35,385 bases of DNA from an uncultured Bacteroidaceae bacterium (GTDB lineage Bacteria; Bacteroidota; Bacteroidia; Bacteroidales; Bacteroidaceae): contig CALULY010000023.1 of NCBI GenBank assembly GCA_944321635.1, positions 1 through 35,385 of the forward strand, given 5' to 3'. Every line of letters starts with the position of its first letter. Position 1 is the first letter of the stretch. The position numbers and the translations under genes are program-made. A model generated the notes under the pieces. It made no database searches. It was not told the DNA's origin and worked only from the letters and a program-made list of their open reading frames with translations. Shown here piece after piece: positions 23,484-32,848 of the stretch.

Positions 23484-24434
23484 ATGAAAATCTGTGTGCT
23501 GGACGGCTACACCGTCAATCCTGGCGACCTCGACTGGGAGGAGATAAGCAGCCAGGGTGAGTTCCATCTGTATGACCGCACTTCGCCCGCCGAGGTGTTG
23601 GAGAGGGCAAAGGGCATGGATGCCGTGTTGCTCAACAAAGTCGTGCTGGGCAAGGAACATTTTGAGGCATTGACGGACTTGCAATATGTTGGAGTACTGG
23701 CCACGGGCTACAACAATGTTGATGTCGCGGAGGCTGCGCGCCGTGGCGTGGTCGTCACCAACATACCGGCTTACAGCACGGATTCTGTGGCGCAATTGGT
23801 CTTCGCGCACATTTTGAACATCTATGCACGTGTGTCGTACTACTCTGCATCGGTGCGGGGCGGCGGTTGGTCGGGATGTCAGGACTTCACTTACCAACTT
23901 GCGCCTATACACGAGCTGAGCGGCAAGGTCATGGGCATAGTGGGACTCGGGCACATCGGCATGGCGGTGGCGAGGATTGCCAATGCATTCGGCATGAAGG
24001 TTTGTGCCTGCACCTCAAAACAGTCTCTGCCGCAGTGGATAGGTCGTTGCGAGCTCGATGAACTGTTTGCCGTCTCTGACGTGTTGTCCCTGCATTGCCC
24101 GCTGACGGAGGGGACTGCCGGGATGGTTGATGCGCGCAGGCTGGGCCTGATGAAGCGTGATGCCGTGCTGATAAACACCGGTCGCGGTCCATTGGTCAGG
24201 GAAGATGACCTTGCCGCTGCCCTTGACAGCGGCACCATCATGGCTGCGGGGCTTGACGTGCTGTCCACGGAGCCGCCATCGGCGGACAACCCGTTGTTGC
24301 GTGCCAGGAATTGTTTCATCACCCCTCACATCGCCTGGGCGACTGTCGAGGCTCGCATGAGGCTCATGCGGATTGCGGCTCGCAACCTTGCGCAGTTTGC
24401 GGCAGGCGGGACGATTGACAACCGTGTTGGGTAG
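23484..24434 (+). CDS. D-2-hydroxyacid dehydrogenase, glycerate/hydroxypyruvate dehydrogenase-like
   Basis: 316 aa NAD(P)-dependent enzyme interconverting 2-keto acids and D-2-hydroxyacids. The substrate domain starts MKICVLDGYTVNPGDLDW, typical of HprA-type glycerate dehydrogenases; the Rossmann domain has GIVGLGHIGMAVA. The catalytic triad is visible: Arg in LINTGRGPLV, Glu in LSTEPPSADNP, His in TPHIAWATVEAR. The ATWEAR-like ending also favours glycerate dehydrogenase, but phosphoglycerate or other substrates are not excluded. I choose the ATG at 23484, 4 bp after the rarA stop; an ATG at 23469 overlaps rarA. It converges with the LytTR regulator gene, 7 bp apart, with no visible terminator between. 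Confidence 0.88.
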   Translation: MKICVLDGYTVNPGDLDWEEISSQGEFHLYDRTSPAEVLERAKGMDAVLLNKVVLGKEHFEALTDLQYVGVLATGYNNVDVAEAARRGVVVTNIPAYSTDSVAQLVFAHILNIYARVSYYSASVRGGGWSGCQDFTYQLAPIHELSGKVMGIVGLGHIGMAVARIANAFGMKVCACTSKQSLPQWIGRCELDELFAVSDVLSLHCPLTEGTAGMVDARRLGLMKRDAVLINTGRGPLVREDDLAAALDSGTIMAAGLDVLSTEPPSADNPLLRARNCFITPHIAWATVEARMRLMRIAARNLAQFAAGGTIDNRVG

Positions 24435-24441
24435 GTCGTCG

Positions 24442-25200
24442 TCAGATGATCCTTAGTTTCTCTTTGAGTTTAGGGAAGTAGGTGCGCGAGACGGTCAGCT
24501 GCGCCCCGGCAAACGGGGCGGCAAGCTGGCAGCGCAATGACTGGTTCTCGATGCTGCTGACATACCTCATGTTGACGATGCAGTTCTGGCTCAGTTGCAC
24601 GTAATTGTCTGTGTCGATGGCAAGGATGTCTTTGGCTGTAAGGCTTTTCCTCAGGTTGTATGCTCTCTGGTTGGAATAAAACATCTGCCAGGTGCGCACA
24701 GTGCTGTCATAAAGGAAGTACACCACTTCGCCGACATTGATTATCTCGATGCCAGTGTCGGTTTGCATCCCTATCGTAGGGCTGGAGTGTTGTGTGCTCC
24801 TGGGCTGTGTTTGCCTGGCTTGGGTCTCATAGTGCTTTTTGATGCGTTCGATGATGCAGTCCAGTTCGTCAGGGAAATACGGTTTTCTCAAGAAGTCGAA
24901 AGCCGACAGTCTCAGCACGTCGATGAGGTAGTGGTCAAATGCCGAATAGAAGATGACCAGTACGTCATGGTCGATTTTCTCCTTCATCCCTGCCACGAAG
25001 TCCAATCCGTTCTGTCCAGGCATTTCTATGTCAATGAACAGGATTGAGGGCTTGTGCCTCGACAACAGTTCCCCGGCTTTGTTTACGTCTGTGGCGGTGG
25101 CGACGAGGTTGATGCATTGGTGGCGTTGCAAGTCGCCTTGCAGCACGTCAATGCTTGCCTTGCTGTCATCGACAATCATTGTGTCAAATCTGGAGCTCAT
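24442..25200 (-). CDS. LytTR-family response regulator
   Basis: 252 aa. The N-terminal receiver domain (~6-120) has the acidic pair in IVDD, the phospho-acceptor Asp57 (FIDIEMPGQNG), and Lys106 (FLRKPYFP). A linker rich in Gln, Ser and Thr (~125-145) leads to a LytTR DNA-binding domain (~150-250: YNLRKSLTAKDI, YVQLSQNCIVNMRYV, LTVSRTYFPKLKEKL). The start codon overlaps the kinase stop as TGATG, so the two are translationally coupled, and the partner is not in doubt. Its targets are unknown. The open frame extends upstream to 25569 inside the kinase gene, but that part is shadow sequence. Confidence 0.92.
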   Translation of the reverse strand: MSSRFDTMIVDDSKASIDVLQGDLQRHQCINLVATATDVNKAGELLSRHKPSILFIDIEMPGQNGLDFVAGMKEKIDHDVLVIFYSAFDHYLIDVLRLSAFDFLRKPYFPDELDCIIERIKKHYETQARQTQPRSTQHSSPTIGMQTDTGIEIINVGEVVYFLYDSTVRTWQMFYSNQRAYNLRKSLTAKDILAIDTDNYVQLSQNCIVNMRYVSSIENQSLRCQLAAPFAGAQLTVSRTYFPKLKEKLRII

Positions 25201-27200
25201 CACAACAGGTATTTGTAATCGTTGGGGATAAAGATAGATATTTTTGTTCCGTGTCCGTCGTCCGGCGTCGTTATTTCCATCGTGATGCGTTTTGCCTTGT
25301 TGCGGTTGAGCAGGCGCAAGATTTCGTTCATGGCATTGAGGCCGACGCCTGCACCGTTTTCTTTCTGTTCGTCGCGGTTGGTGTTGTCTATCCCAATGCC
25401 GTTGTCCTCGATGGTGATTGCCAGGCCGTCTGCCTTCCTGACGGTGATGGTCAATCGTGGCGAGTCGATGCCTTCGTAGGCGTATTTCAATGCGTTTTCG
25501 ACCGGGAGCTGGATGAACATCGACGGGATGATTTGCTCGCTGGCATCGATTGCAGGATCGATGTCCCACGTCGTTTGGACCTCAAACCCCTTGCTTATGG
25601 TGAAGAGGGTTATGTAGTCGTTGACATATTCCATCTCCCTTGCCAGCTGCACCGTCACACTGTCAGTGGCGGTCAGTCCGCTGCGGAGCAACCTGACCAT
25701 GCTCCTGATAGAGGCTTGCAGTTCCTCATGTGACCTGAATGATGGCATGACTGCATTGAGGACGTTGAAGATGAAGTGCGGTGTCACACGGTTTTTGATG
25801 ACCTTGAGCTTGTAGTCGTTGATGATGGCGGCTGTCTCCTGGCGGTCGCGTTCCAGCCTTTTCTTCCTCAGCAGCGTGATGTAGGAGAACAACAGCACGG
25901 CGATGACAAATGAAAGTACCGACACCGTGGCGAGGAACGTCAGTTTGTTTATCTCTTCCCTTGATTCCTCCAGTTTCTTGTTCTTGGCCATTATGGTGGT
26001 GTCGTTGCGGTAGCGGAGCGATGCCTCGGCGAGGTTGTTGAGCGTCCTGACGTTGCGCAGCGAGTCGTCATAGCGGTTCACCTCCTTTATGTAGCGATAT
26101 GCACGGCGGTAGTCCTTTTGTGCCTCATAGTACTGGTAAAGGCGTTTGTTCAACAGATAGGCATATTCGGGCGAAACACCGTCATAGTCGTGCCTGAGCT
26201 GGTGGATAATCTCTTTCGCCTTGCCTTTGTCGCCGCGCAACAAGGCGAGGTAGCTTTGTACTCCCTTGACATAGTAGTTGCTGGATTTGCCTCCAGAGCG
26301 CGTGCCAAGGTCGGAAGCCTCGTTGACATATTTCTCCGCCGAATCTATTTCGCCGAGGTAGATGTAGGTCTCACCGATGTTGCAGGCCGAGGTGAGCCGC
26401 CCTATGCCGCCGTCGATGAGATGGTAGGCTTTGTAGAACCACTCCAATGCCCGCGTGTAATTGTTGATGTAGTAATAGTAGTTGCCACGCGCCGTGCAGA
26501 AGTAGAACTTCTCGTAGGTAGTCCCGCCCTCCAGCCACTTCTCTGCATCGGTGAAGTAGCGGTCGGACATATTGTAGTTGCCTATGTCGAGGTAGAGTTT
26601 GCCAAGTCCCGAGTATATCGGGAGGTATAAGTCCGTCAGCCCGAGAGAGTCTGTCAGCAACAATGCGCGGCGGTAGTAGGTGCTCGCATCGTTGAACTTG
26701 CCACGCGAGTAATGGTTGTCCGCCAGGTTTATGAGCGTGTTAACCTGTGCCTTGGCCATGCCGTTGCGTCCTTGCAGCCGGCAGGTCTCTTCCAGCACGG
26801 CCGTCGCCTCGTCATTCCTGCCCAATGCGGTCAAGTAAACACCTTTGTTGTTAAGGGCTTCGGCCAGTACGACAGATGCAGCACCGTCATCATCCCCGTC
26901 ATCGAGCCTGCTGCAATAGTCCAGGCTGCGCTCGTTGACCTCGATGGCGCGACTGACTTCTCCCTTTGCGAACAATGCCCTTGAGAGCAAGTTGTTGTAG
27001 CGGTAGTGCAGCACGCTGTCACTTGTCACCTTGCTGCTCACGACACCTATCACAGAGTCGGCATTGTCATAGATGAGGTCATAGCACGTAGCCAGGATGC
27101 TGTCATCTGCATGGCTTGTCCCGTCCCGCATCGAGCCATGCTTGCCGCATGACGGCAGCAAGGCGGTGAGGAGGCACAGCAGGACGAGGGTCTTTCCCAT
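25200..27200 (-). CDS. TPR-containing lipoprotein-type sensor histidine kinase (LytS/His_kinase family)
   Basis: 666 aa. A lipoprotein signal (LLCLLTALLPSC, Cys18) is followed by tetratricopeptide repeats (~60-390, for example ALNNKGVYLTALGRNDEA and LADNHYSRGKFNDASTYY). A transmembrane helix lies at ~417-440 (VSVLSFVIAVLLFSYITLL), then a coiled coil, and a His_kinase domain with phospho-acceptor His475 in VTPHFIFNVLN. The ATP-binding region has the N box (ENALKYAYEG), D box (IEDNGIGI) and G box (GAGVGLNAMNEIL). The TPRs are predicted to face the periplasm. The kinase passes phosphate to the LytTR regulator whose start overlaps its stop. It begins 13 bp after an oxidoreductase gene, implying one operon. 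The stimulus is unknown. Confidence 0.9.
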   Translation of the reverse strand: MGKTLVLLCLLTALLPSCGKHGSMRDGTSHADDSILATCYDLIYDNADSVIGVVSSKVTSDSVLHYRYNNLLSRALFAKGEVSRAIEVNERSLDYCSRLDDGDDDGAASVVLAEALNNKGVYLTALGRNDEATAVLEETCRLQGRNGMAKAQVNTLINLADNHYSRGKFNDASTYYRRALLLTDSLGLTDLYLPIYSGLGKLYLDIGNYNMSDRYFTDAEKWLEGGTTYEKFYFCTARGNYYYYINNYTRALEWFYKAYHLIDGGIGRLTSACNIGETYIYLGEIDSAEKYVNEASDLGTRSGGKSSNYYVKGVQSYLALLRGDKGKAKEIIHQLRHDYDGVSPEYAYLLNKRLYQYYEAQKDYRRAYRYIKEVNRYDDSLRNVRTLNNLAEASLRYRNDTTIMAKNKKLEESREEINKLTFLATVSVLSFVIAVLLFSYITLLRKKRLERDRQETAAIINDYKLKVIKNRVTPHFIFNVLNAVMPSFRSHEELQASIRSMVRLLRSGLTATDSVTVQLAREMEYVNDYITLFTISKGFEVQTTWDIDPAIDASEQIIPSMFIQLPVENALKYAYEGIDSPRLTITVRKADGLAITIEDNGIGIDNTNRDEQKENGAGVGLNAMNEILRLLNRNKAKRITMEITTPDDGHGTKISIFIPNDYKYLL

Positions 27201-27213
27201 GTGTGGTGCAAGT

Positions 27214-28224
27214 CTAAAGGTTGTCCCTGACGGCGTAAATCCTCTCGATGATGTCCACCACCTTGAGACCGTCCATGGCGTTGGTCGTGATGGGCGTGCC
27301 GCTGGTCAGGGTGTCAATTACGTTTTGTATTATATAATGGTGGTTTTGCGCCGAACCCTTGTATGCCCCGTAGTCATTGGGAGGGTTGGAAGGGGCGAGT
27401 ACCGGCATCTCATAGTCCTTGATGTGGCAGTACGTCACTTCGTTCATATACTGCCCGGCAACCTTGATTGAACCGTTCTCGGCGATTATAGTGATGCTGC
27501 TCTCCAAGTTTGTGTCCCACACGGCCGTTGAATAATTGAGGCAGCCCGCCCCTCCGTTGCAGAAGTCAAACATCACGCAGCCCGAATCCTCGAAGTCCGT
27601 CAGCCTCTCGTGTTTGAAGTCCTGGAAATTGCCCTTGATGTTCTTTATGTCTCCAAAGAGCCAATACATGATGTCGATGAAATGCGAGAACTGAGTGAAC
27701 AGCGTGCCGCCGTCCATGTCTGCTGTGCCATGCCAGCCACCCGGCTTGTAGTAGCGTTCATCTCTGTTCCAAAGGCAGTTCAACTGCACTTTGAAGATGC
27801 GCCCGAGTACACCGCTGTTGACCACATCCTTGAGCCATACCGACGGCGGCGAATAGCGGTTTTGCATCACACAGAAAACCCTGCGGTTGCAATCGAGGCT
27901 CGTACTGATGATGTGCTCGGCGTCCGCCTTTGTCAATGCCATTGGTTTCTCGATGACGACGTGCTTGCCTGCTCTCAGGGCTTTGATGGCAAAGTCCGCG
28001 TGCAAGCCGTTTGGCACGCAGATATTCACCACGTCAACATCAGGTTCGCCTGCCAGCAGCTCGTCAATCGTCGCATAAAACCGCTCTTGCAGCCCATCAA
28101 GTCCCAGCTCTCTCTTGTTGGCTATGTCACAAACGGCGGACAACTCAGCTTCGGGGTTGCGGCGGATCATTTCCGCGTGCCGTTTGCCGATGTGCCCTTG
28201 GCCTATTACAGCAAATCTTATCAT
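27214..28224 (-). CDS. Gfo/Idh/MocA family NAD(P)-dependent sugar oxidoreductase
   Basis: 336 aa. The N-terminal Rossmann fold has FAVIGQGHIGKRHAEMI, followed by VNICVPNGLHADFAIKAL and the family EKP motif (HVVIEKPMALT) with its catalytic Lys. The C-terminal alpha/beta domain has GGTLFTQFSHFIDIMYWLFGD, placing the catalytic His in QFSHFID. The overall pattern resembles the WbpB/WlbA enzymes that oxidise UDP-GlcNAc uronate at C3, but that specificity is a guess. It is the first gene of a probable operon with the histidine kinase (13-bp gap) and LytTR regulator. Confidence 0.88.
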   Translation of the reverse strand: MIRFAVIGQGHIGKRHAEMIRRNPEAELSAVCDIANKRELGLDGLQERFYATIDELLAGEPDVDVVNICVPNGLHADFAIKALRAGKHVVIEKPMALTKADAEHIISTSLDCNRRVFCVMQNRYSPPSVWLKDVVNSGVLGRIFKVQLNCLWNRDERYYKPGGWHGTADMDGGTLFTQFSHFIDIMYWLFGDIKNIKGNFQDFKHERLTDFEDSGCVMFDFCNGGAGCLNYSTAVWDTNLESSITIIAENGSIKVAGQYMNEVTYCHIKDYEMPVLAPSNPPNDYGAYKGSAQNHHYIIQNVIDTLTSGTPITTNAMDGLKVVDIIERIYAVRDNL

Positions 28225-28250
28225 TGTGTCCGATAGTAAAAATACGGCGG

Positions 28251-28258
28251 CAAAAATA
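28251..28258 (-). promoter_or_regulatory. Possible -7 box for the oxidoreductase-kinase-regulator operon
   Basis: Minus-strand TATTTTTG matches TAnnTTTG; the transcript start would be near 28244, about 20 nt before the ATG. No good -33 box is visible. Confidence 0.45.
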
Positions 28259-28417
28259 GCGATTAATCACAACCGCGCATAGCCGCCAACCTGTGATTTT
28301 GCCCGTCACGCTGCCCGTCACGGTCGGCAACACCTTTGGAGGGAATTTTCTTTTCTTATGTATTATAAATAATGCTGTAGTGGCACGGGCTTGGCGTGCG
28401 GAATCCTGTGGCTGGCA

Positions 28418-29791
28418 TCAGGGCTTCTCACCTTGTTGCCCGAGATCATTGACATCTCTGGTGGTGTGTGACGGCTGTTGCTTGTTGCCACAGATGTCGC
28501 TGCCCGCAGCACGGAGACGGTCGTCATCGCCCGCAAAGACAGTGATGACATCACGCAGGTCGGTCGTGTAACGGCGTGAGCGGTGGTCGCTCCTGACGTG
28601 CTGTCCCGTCTGGTGTGACTGTGTGCCGAGGTGGATAAAGTCTTTGCCGTTTTTGCGGTTGATGTCATCGATCGTACGCATGATGCTGCGTTGCTTTATG
28701 CGGTCTATCGGGTCGAAGAGGTCGGCTTGCGCGAGTGTCTCGCTCGTGATGTCCCACAAGGTGACACCAGCCTTCTTGTAGTAGAACCCTTGACGGTAAT
28801 CGCGCCTGAGCAGGGTGAGCGCGTGCCCGACAATCTCGGCTGTGTCGTTGGTTGGGGTTTGCAGGCAGGCAGTGGAATGTATGACGTGGGCGGGAACGTC
28901 GGTGTTGAAACGGTCTGTCCGCGCATACAATGTCACCGACGAGCAGACCGAATGCTGGCGGCGCAGCCTGGCGGCAGAGTCAGCGGCGTAGCCAGCGACG
29001 GCTTCCTCAAGTGCTGCGAGGTCGCAGATGCCACGTCCTGCGAAACTGCGGCTGGTGCAGAGGCTCTTGCGCTCCGGGTTGTCGTCGCGTTCGATGCATG
29101 GCAGGCCGTGCAGCTCACGCCACGTGCGGACACCGGCCACTGACATCTCACGGCGAACCCAGTTCTCTGTCTTGTTGACAAACTGCCAAGCGGTTTCTAT
29201 CCCCCAGTCGCGCAGTCGCTGCCCGTAGCGTCTGCCCACGCCCCACACTTCGCCGATGGGCAGGCGCATGAGTGCTTTGACACGCTTGGTGTCATCGTCG
29301 ATGATGCACACACTGTGGTAGCCTGGATAGTGCTTGCCAAAGTAGGCAGCGGCTTTTGCCAATGTCTTGGTCGGGGCAATACCTATCGTGACGGGGATTC
29401 CCGTGCCGCGCCGTACAGCCTTGACGATGGCAGCGGCATGGTCGTGCAGTCTGTCATGCTGGATGCCGTCGAGGTGGAGGAAAGCTTCATCGATGGAGTA
29501 TATTTCCATCTCTGGAGCGAACTGTGACAACAAAGCCATGACCCTGCGGCTCATGTCGCCATAGAGGACATGGTTGCCAGAATAGACCGCCACGTCGCCG
29601 TCCTTGATCTTGCGGCGTGCCTTGAAGTAGGGCTCGCCCATTGCTATCCCGAGGGCTTTGGCCTCATTGCTTCGCGCGATGATGCAACCGTCGTTGTTGC
29701 TGAGCACGACGACGGGGCGACTGCGCAAAGAGGGATTGAAGACACGCTCGCATGAGACGAAGAAATTGTTGCAATCGACTAACCCAAACAT
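28418..29791 (-). CDS. umuC: DNA polymerase V catalytic subunit UmuC (Y-family translesion polymerase)
   Basis: 457 aa error-prone polymerase that bypasses DNA lesions with UmuD' and RecA. The palm/finger opening is [18 protein letters not shown] with metal-binding Asp6; [15 protein letters not shown] and the catalytic [13 protein letters not shown] (Asp-Glu near 101-102) follow, then the helix-hairpin-helix thumb ([20 protein letters not shown]) and little-finger regions. The usual UmuC end ([13 protein letters not shown]) is followed by 39 extra residues of no recognised type. I start at the ATG at 29791; an ATG at 29806 would add five residues. It lies 55 bp after umuD in the same direction. 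Confidence 0.93.
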   Translation of the reverse strand: MFGLVDCNNFFVSCERVFNPSLRSRPVVVLSNNDGCIIARSNEAKALGIAMGEPYFKARRKIKDGDVAVYSGNHVLYGDMSRRVMALLSQFAPEMEIYSIDEAFLHLDGIQHDRLHDHAAAIVKAVRRGTGIPVTIGIAPTKTLAKAAAYFGKHYPGYHSVCIIDDDTKRVKALMRLPIGEVWGVGRRYGQRLRDWGIETAWQFVNKTENWVRREMSVAGVRTWRELHGLPCIERDDNPERKSLCTSRSFAGRGICDLAALEEAVAGYAADSAARLRRQHSVCSSVTLYARTDRFNTDVPAHVIHSTACLQTPTNDTAEIVGHALTLLRRDYRQGFYYKKAGVTLWDITSETLAQADLFDPIDRIKQRSIMRTIDDINRKNGKDFIHLGTQSHQTGQHVRSDHRSRRYTTDLRDVITVFAGDDDRLRAAGSDICGNKQQPSHTTRDVNDLGQQGEKP

Positions 29792-29846
29792 GGTGTTGTC
29801 CTCCATGTAGCGTCATCTGTCCGCCACTGACGGCAGCAGTGTCCGT

Positions 29847-30278
29847 TCAGCGTTGCCGTTTGATGTTGTAGGTGACTACGCCCCAGACGGTGAAATCATT
29901 GTCCTCTGTCACCTTGATTGGCTGGTATTTGTCATTCTCTGGCATGAGCCAGAGGCACCTGTGGGCGGTGTCGATGCTGATGCGCTTGAGCGTGAAGTCA
30001 CCGTCGATGTATGCAACAACGATGTCCCCCTCACGTGGCTCAAGGCTGCGGTCGATGACGACGAGATCGCCGTCGGTTATGCCCGCATCCAGCATCGAAT
30101 CCCCGACAACACGGGCATAGAACGTCGTGGCGGGATGCCTGACCAATTCCTTGTTGAGGTCTATGCTCGCCTCCATGCAGTTCTGTGCCGGCGAGGGGAA
30201 ACCTGCCCTGATGCCTGCGTCGGCGTAGGGCAGGAGCCTCTCGGTCTCGGTGTCTGGTTTGATTATCCGCACTGCCAT
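29847..30278 (-). CDS. umuD: UmuD-like S24 (LexA-type) autopeptidase, Pol V accessory subunit
   Basis: 143 aa (E. coli UmuD has 139). It self-cleaves on RecA filaments to UmuD', which activates UmuC. The catalytic dyad is Ser61 (VVGDSMLDAG) and Lys98 (DFTLKRIS), offset by one from Ser60 and Lys97 of E. coli. The cleavage site aligns as Ala25-Gly26 in IRAGFPSPA where E. coli has Cys24-Gly25. DGDLVVIDRS is also conserved. I choose the ATG at 30278 (MAVRIIKPD); the open frame runs upstream to 30446 inside the neighbouring gene but without homology. It starts 28 bp after the YfhO-family stop, leaving little room for its own promoter, and I see no LexA-type dyad there. Confidence 0.93.
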   Translation of the reverse strand: MAVRIIKPDTETERLLPYADAGIRAGFPSPAQNCMEASIDLNKELVRHPATTFYARVVGDSMLDAGITDGDLVVIDRSLEPREGDIVVAYIDGDFTLKRISIDTAHRCLWLMPENDKYQPIKVTEDNDFTVWGVVTYNIKRQR

Positions 30279-30306
30279 GGTCGCATCAATTCCTGTTGTC
30301 GGCGCA

Positions 30307-32838
30307 TCAAGGTCTTGCGGCAGGAGATTTGTCTGCCTGCCTCCTGCGCCTGATGCCAGAGACTGCCAGCCATGCCACACCAGCCACGAGCAGGCCGATA
30401 GCGGTGTAAGCCGCAGCTTCGGTGCGCTTGATGGACACCGGGTCAAATGTGAACACTATCTCATGCTGCCCCGCTGGAATCCGCATTGCACGCAGGATGT
30501 AGTCGGCGCGGGCTATTTCGGCGGGTTGGCCGTCGATCGTAGCCGTCCAGTCAGGGTAATATATCTCAGAGAACACCGCCACGCGGTCAACATCTGCGGT
30601 CGCGGTGTAGACGAGACGGTTGGGCGCATAGCTGGTGAGCGTCAGCCCGGCCTGCACCGTCTTAGGCACAGAGTCTGCGGCAACGCACCAGTCACCGAGG
30701 CTGGCGGCGAAACGGCGGTCAACAACGGCAGTCGAGCGGACATCGATGCTGTCTATCGCGTCGATTTCCTCGTTGGCGTTGCCGACATACTGCACCTCAT
30801 CGACAAACCATGCGTTGCCGTAGCAGTGCGGGTTAGGCAATGCCGTCACGCCTCCGCTACCCGTCGGCTTGATGACGTACTTGGTGTTGAGCATATTCAG
30901 GACTTGGAAGTCGCGCCCATCGACATTGGTGAGGTCGCCCCCGTTCTCGTAGATGGCACGGTGCATCGCCGTCATGTCGGGCATTATGTGGTGCTCGATC
31001 ATCTCCTGGTATCTTCGCAGCTTGGCGGCATGGTATCCGCCTATGCTTTTGTGGTAATATGACGTTGTGTTGTCATTAAACGTGCTGACGGCAAGGTTGA
31101 GCACGCGGTAGTCCAGACCTTTGTCCTGCAAGATGTACTTGTCGGCTGCGGTAGCTTGGTAGGCAAGTGCCGTCTCGCTCTTGTGCACAAAGTGGCTGTC
31201 ATTGAGGTAACGTTTGTCAACTCCCCACAAATCGACGAGGCACACCGCCGCAATGATGGCTACGGCGTATGTGGTCTTGAGCTTGCCGCCTATTGCCAGC
31301 AAGAGGACAACCGTCCCTGCCGCCACGACAAGCAGGCTGCGCAGCGCATCGGCGGTGAGCATCGCCCCGCGCATCTCGGCCAGGCTGGAGACGATGAGCG
31401 ACATCTCGTCGGCGGGTAACTGCGATAGGGCTTGCATCTCGTATGATGATACGAAATCGCCAGCAATCGACGGAGCGACGGCCAGCAACAAAGCCAGACC
31501 GCCCACGATGCCGGCCGAGATGAGGACGTATTTCAACCGCGCCTTCATCAGGTCGGGCTTGGTGAACAGTTCCTTCAGGCCGAGGACGGCAAGCAGCGGT
31601 ATGGTGAACTCGGCAATGACCAGGATCGACGACACGGCACGGAACTTGGCATACATCGGCACATAGTCGATGAAAATGTCAGTGAACCACATCATGTTCT
31701 TACCCCACGACAGCATCAATGACAGGACGGTGACGGCAAGGAGTGCCCACTTCAGCGACCCGCGCATCACAAACATCGCCAAGATGGCAAGCATGAGGAA
31801 AAGCGCACCGACGTACACAGGACCGCTCGTCCCTGGTTGTTCGCCCCAGTACTGTCCCAGTTGCGAATAGATTGGCATGAGCATCGGGTTGGCCTCGTCC
31901 ATGGCAACCTCGCTCTCGCTCAGGGCATGGTCGGAAGCCCCTCCCTTGTAGTTAGGGACAAGCAACGTCATCGTCTCCCCGATGCCGTAGCTCCATTGCG
32001 TGATGTAGTCACGCTCCAGCCCGCCATCCGTCTGGTTGCCGCTGTCGGCCTTGACCAATTCGGACTTGCCGCGCATTGTCTCCTTGCTGTACTCGTAGGT
32101 GTGGTAGATGTTTGAAAGGTTGATGACCACACCCACCACGGCAGCCAAGGCGAGGACACCGGTGGCTTTGGCGAAATGCTTCAGCTCCTTTTTCCTCCAA
32201 CTGCCGATGAAAAATGCTATCACTACCGCCAGGATGACAAACATGAAGTAGTAGGTCATCTGGACATGGTTGGAGTGGAGCTGCATTGCAAAGAAGAAAG
32301 CCGTCAGAAGCCCCCCGGCCAAATAGTGCTTGCGGTAGGCGTAGACGATGCCGCCAATCGTCGGCGGGATGTAGGCCAACGTGAGGTACTTCCAGATGTG
32401 CCCCGCGTAGACCAGGATTGAGAAGTATGATGAAAACGCCCATCCGACTGCCCCCAACGTGGACAACCAGACCGGCACGCCGAATGCCCTGAGCATGATG
32501 TAGAAACCGAGCAGCATGATGAACAGCAGCCCCACATAGTTTGGCAGGAACAACTTGTAGACCTGCCCCGAGACGCTCAACGCACCCGTGGAGTCATAGC
32601 TTGGCGAAATCTGGTAGGTAGGCATCCCGCCAAACAGGGCATTGGTCCAACGCGTCGTCTCGCCAGTCCTCTCACGGAACTCCTTGGCTTCCTGTCCCGC
32701 GCCCACCGTTGCCACGTTGTCATGGCCGGCAAGCACCCTGCCCTCCAGGTCGGAGGGGAAGAAGTAGGCGACCGCCAGCACGACAAACAAGGCGACGGCC
32801 ACCACGTCGGGAATCACTTTCTTCCAATCCATTGCCAT
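30307..32838 (-). CDS. YfhO-family polytopic membrane protein
   Basis: 843 aa. An integral membrane protein with about a dozen hydrophobic segments (VVAVALFVVLAVAYFF near the N-terminus; YVGLLFIMLLGFYIMLRAF; MFVILAVVIAFFIG; AALYTAIGLLVAGVAWLA-type final helix). A large soluble domain (~540-790) lies between the last helices. The early FPSDLEGRVLAGHDN and GGMPTYQI segments and the late CIYYPDWTA-like EIYYPDWTATIDGQP block are typical of YfhO proteins (PF09586). In Bacillus, YfhO is implicated in glycosylation of lipoteichoic acid; its role in Bacteroidota is unknown. It begins 10 bp after ahcY and is followed 28 bp later by umuD, so the four genes may be one transcript. A second ATG at 32832 is an alternative start. 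Confidence 0.87.
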   Translation of the reverse strand: MAMDWKKVIPDVVAVALFVVLAVAYFFPSDLEGRVLAGHDNVATVGAGQEAKEFRERTGETTRWTNALFGGMPTYQISPSYDSTGALSVSGQVYKLFLPNYVGLLFIMLLGFYIMLRAFGVPVWLSTLGAVGWAFSSYFSILVYAGHIWKYLTLAYIPPTIGGIVYAYRKHYLAGGLLTAFFFAMQLHSNHVQMTYYFMFVILAVVIAFFIGSWRKKELKHFAKATGVLALAAVVGVVINLSNIYHTYEYSKETMRGKSELVKADSGNQTDGGLERDYITQWSYGIGETMTLLVPNYKGGASDHALSESEVAMDEANPMLMPIYSQLGQYWGEQPGTSGPVYVGALFLMLAILAMFVMRGSLKWALLAVTVLSLMLSWGKNMMWFTDIFIDYVPMYAKFRAVSSILVIAEFTIPLLAVLGLKELFTKPDLMKARLKYVLISAGIVGGLALLLAVAPSIAGDFVSSYEMQALSQLPADEMSLIVSSLAEMRGAMLTADALRSLLVVAAGTVVLLLAIGGKLKTTYAVAIIAAVCLVDLWGVDKRYLNDSHFVHKSETALAYQATAADKYILQDKGLDYRVLNLAVSTFNDNTTSYYHKSIGGYHAAKLRRYQEMIEHHIMPDMTAMHRAIYENGGDLTNVDGRDFQVLNMLNTKYVIKPTGSGGVTALPNPHCYGNAWFVDEVQYVGNANEEIDAIDSIDVRSTAVVDRRFAASLGDWCVAADSVPKTVQAGLTLTSYAPNRLVYTATADVDRVAVFSEIYYPDWTATIDGQPAEIARADYILRAMRIPAGQHEIVFTFDPVSIKRTEAAAYTAIGLLVAGVAWLAVSGIRRRRQADKSPAARP

Positions 32839-32848
32839 TTATCTGTCA

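Noticed and set aside
28301..28322. Tandem 12-bp direct repeat (GCCCGTCACG twice) between umuC and the oxidoreductase gene
   Set aside because: Only two short copies and no further structure; likely chance or a minor duplication.
30279..30306. LexA/SOS box before umuD
   Set aside because: I looked for an inverted repeat or TAnnTTTG in the short gap and found none; absence is reported as a finding instead.
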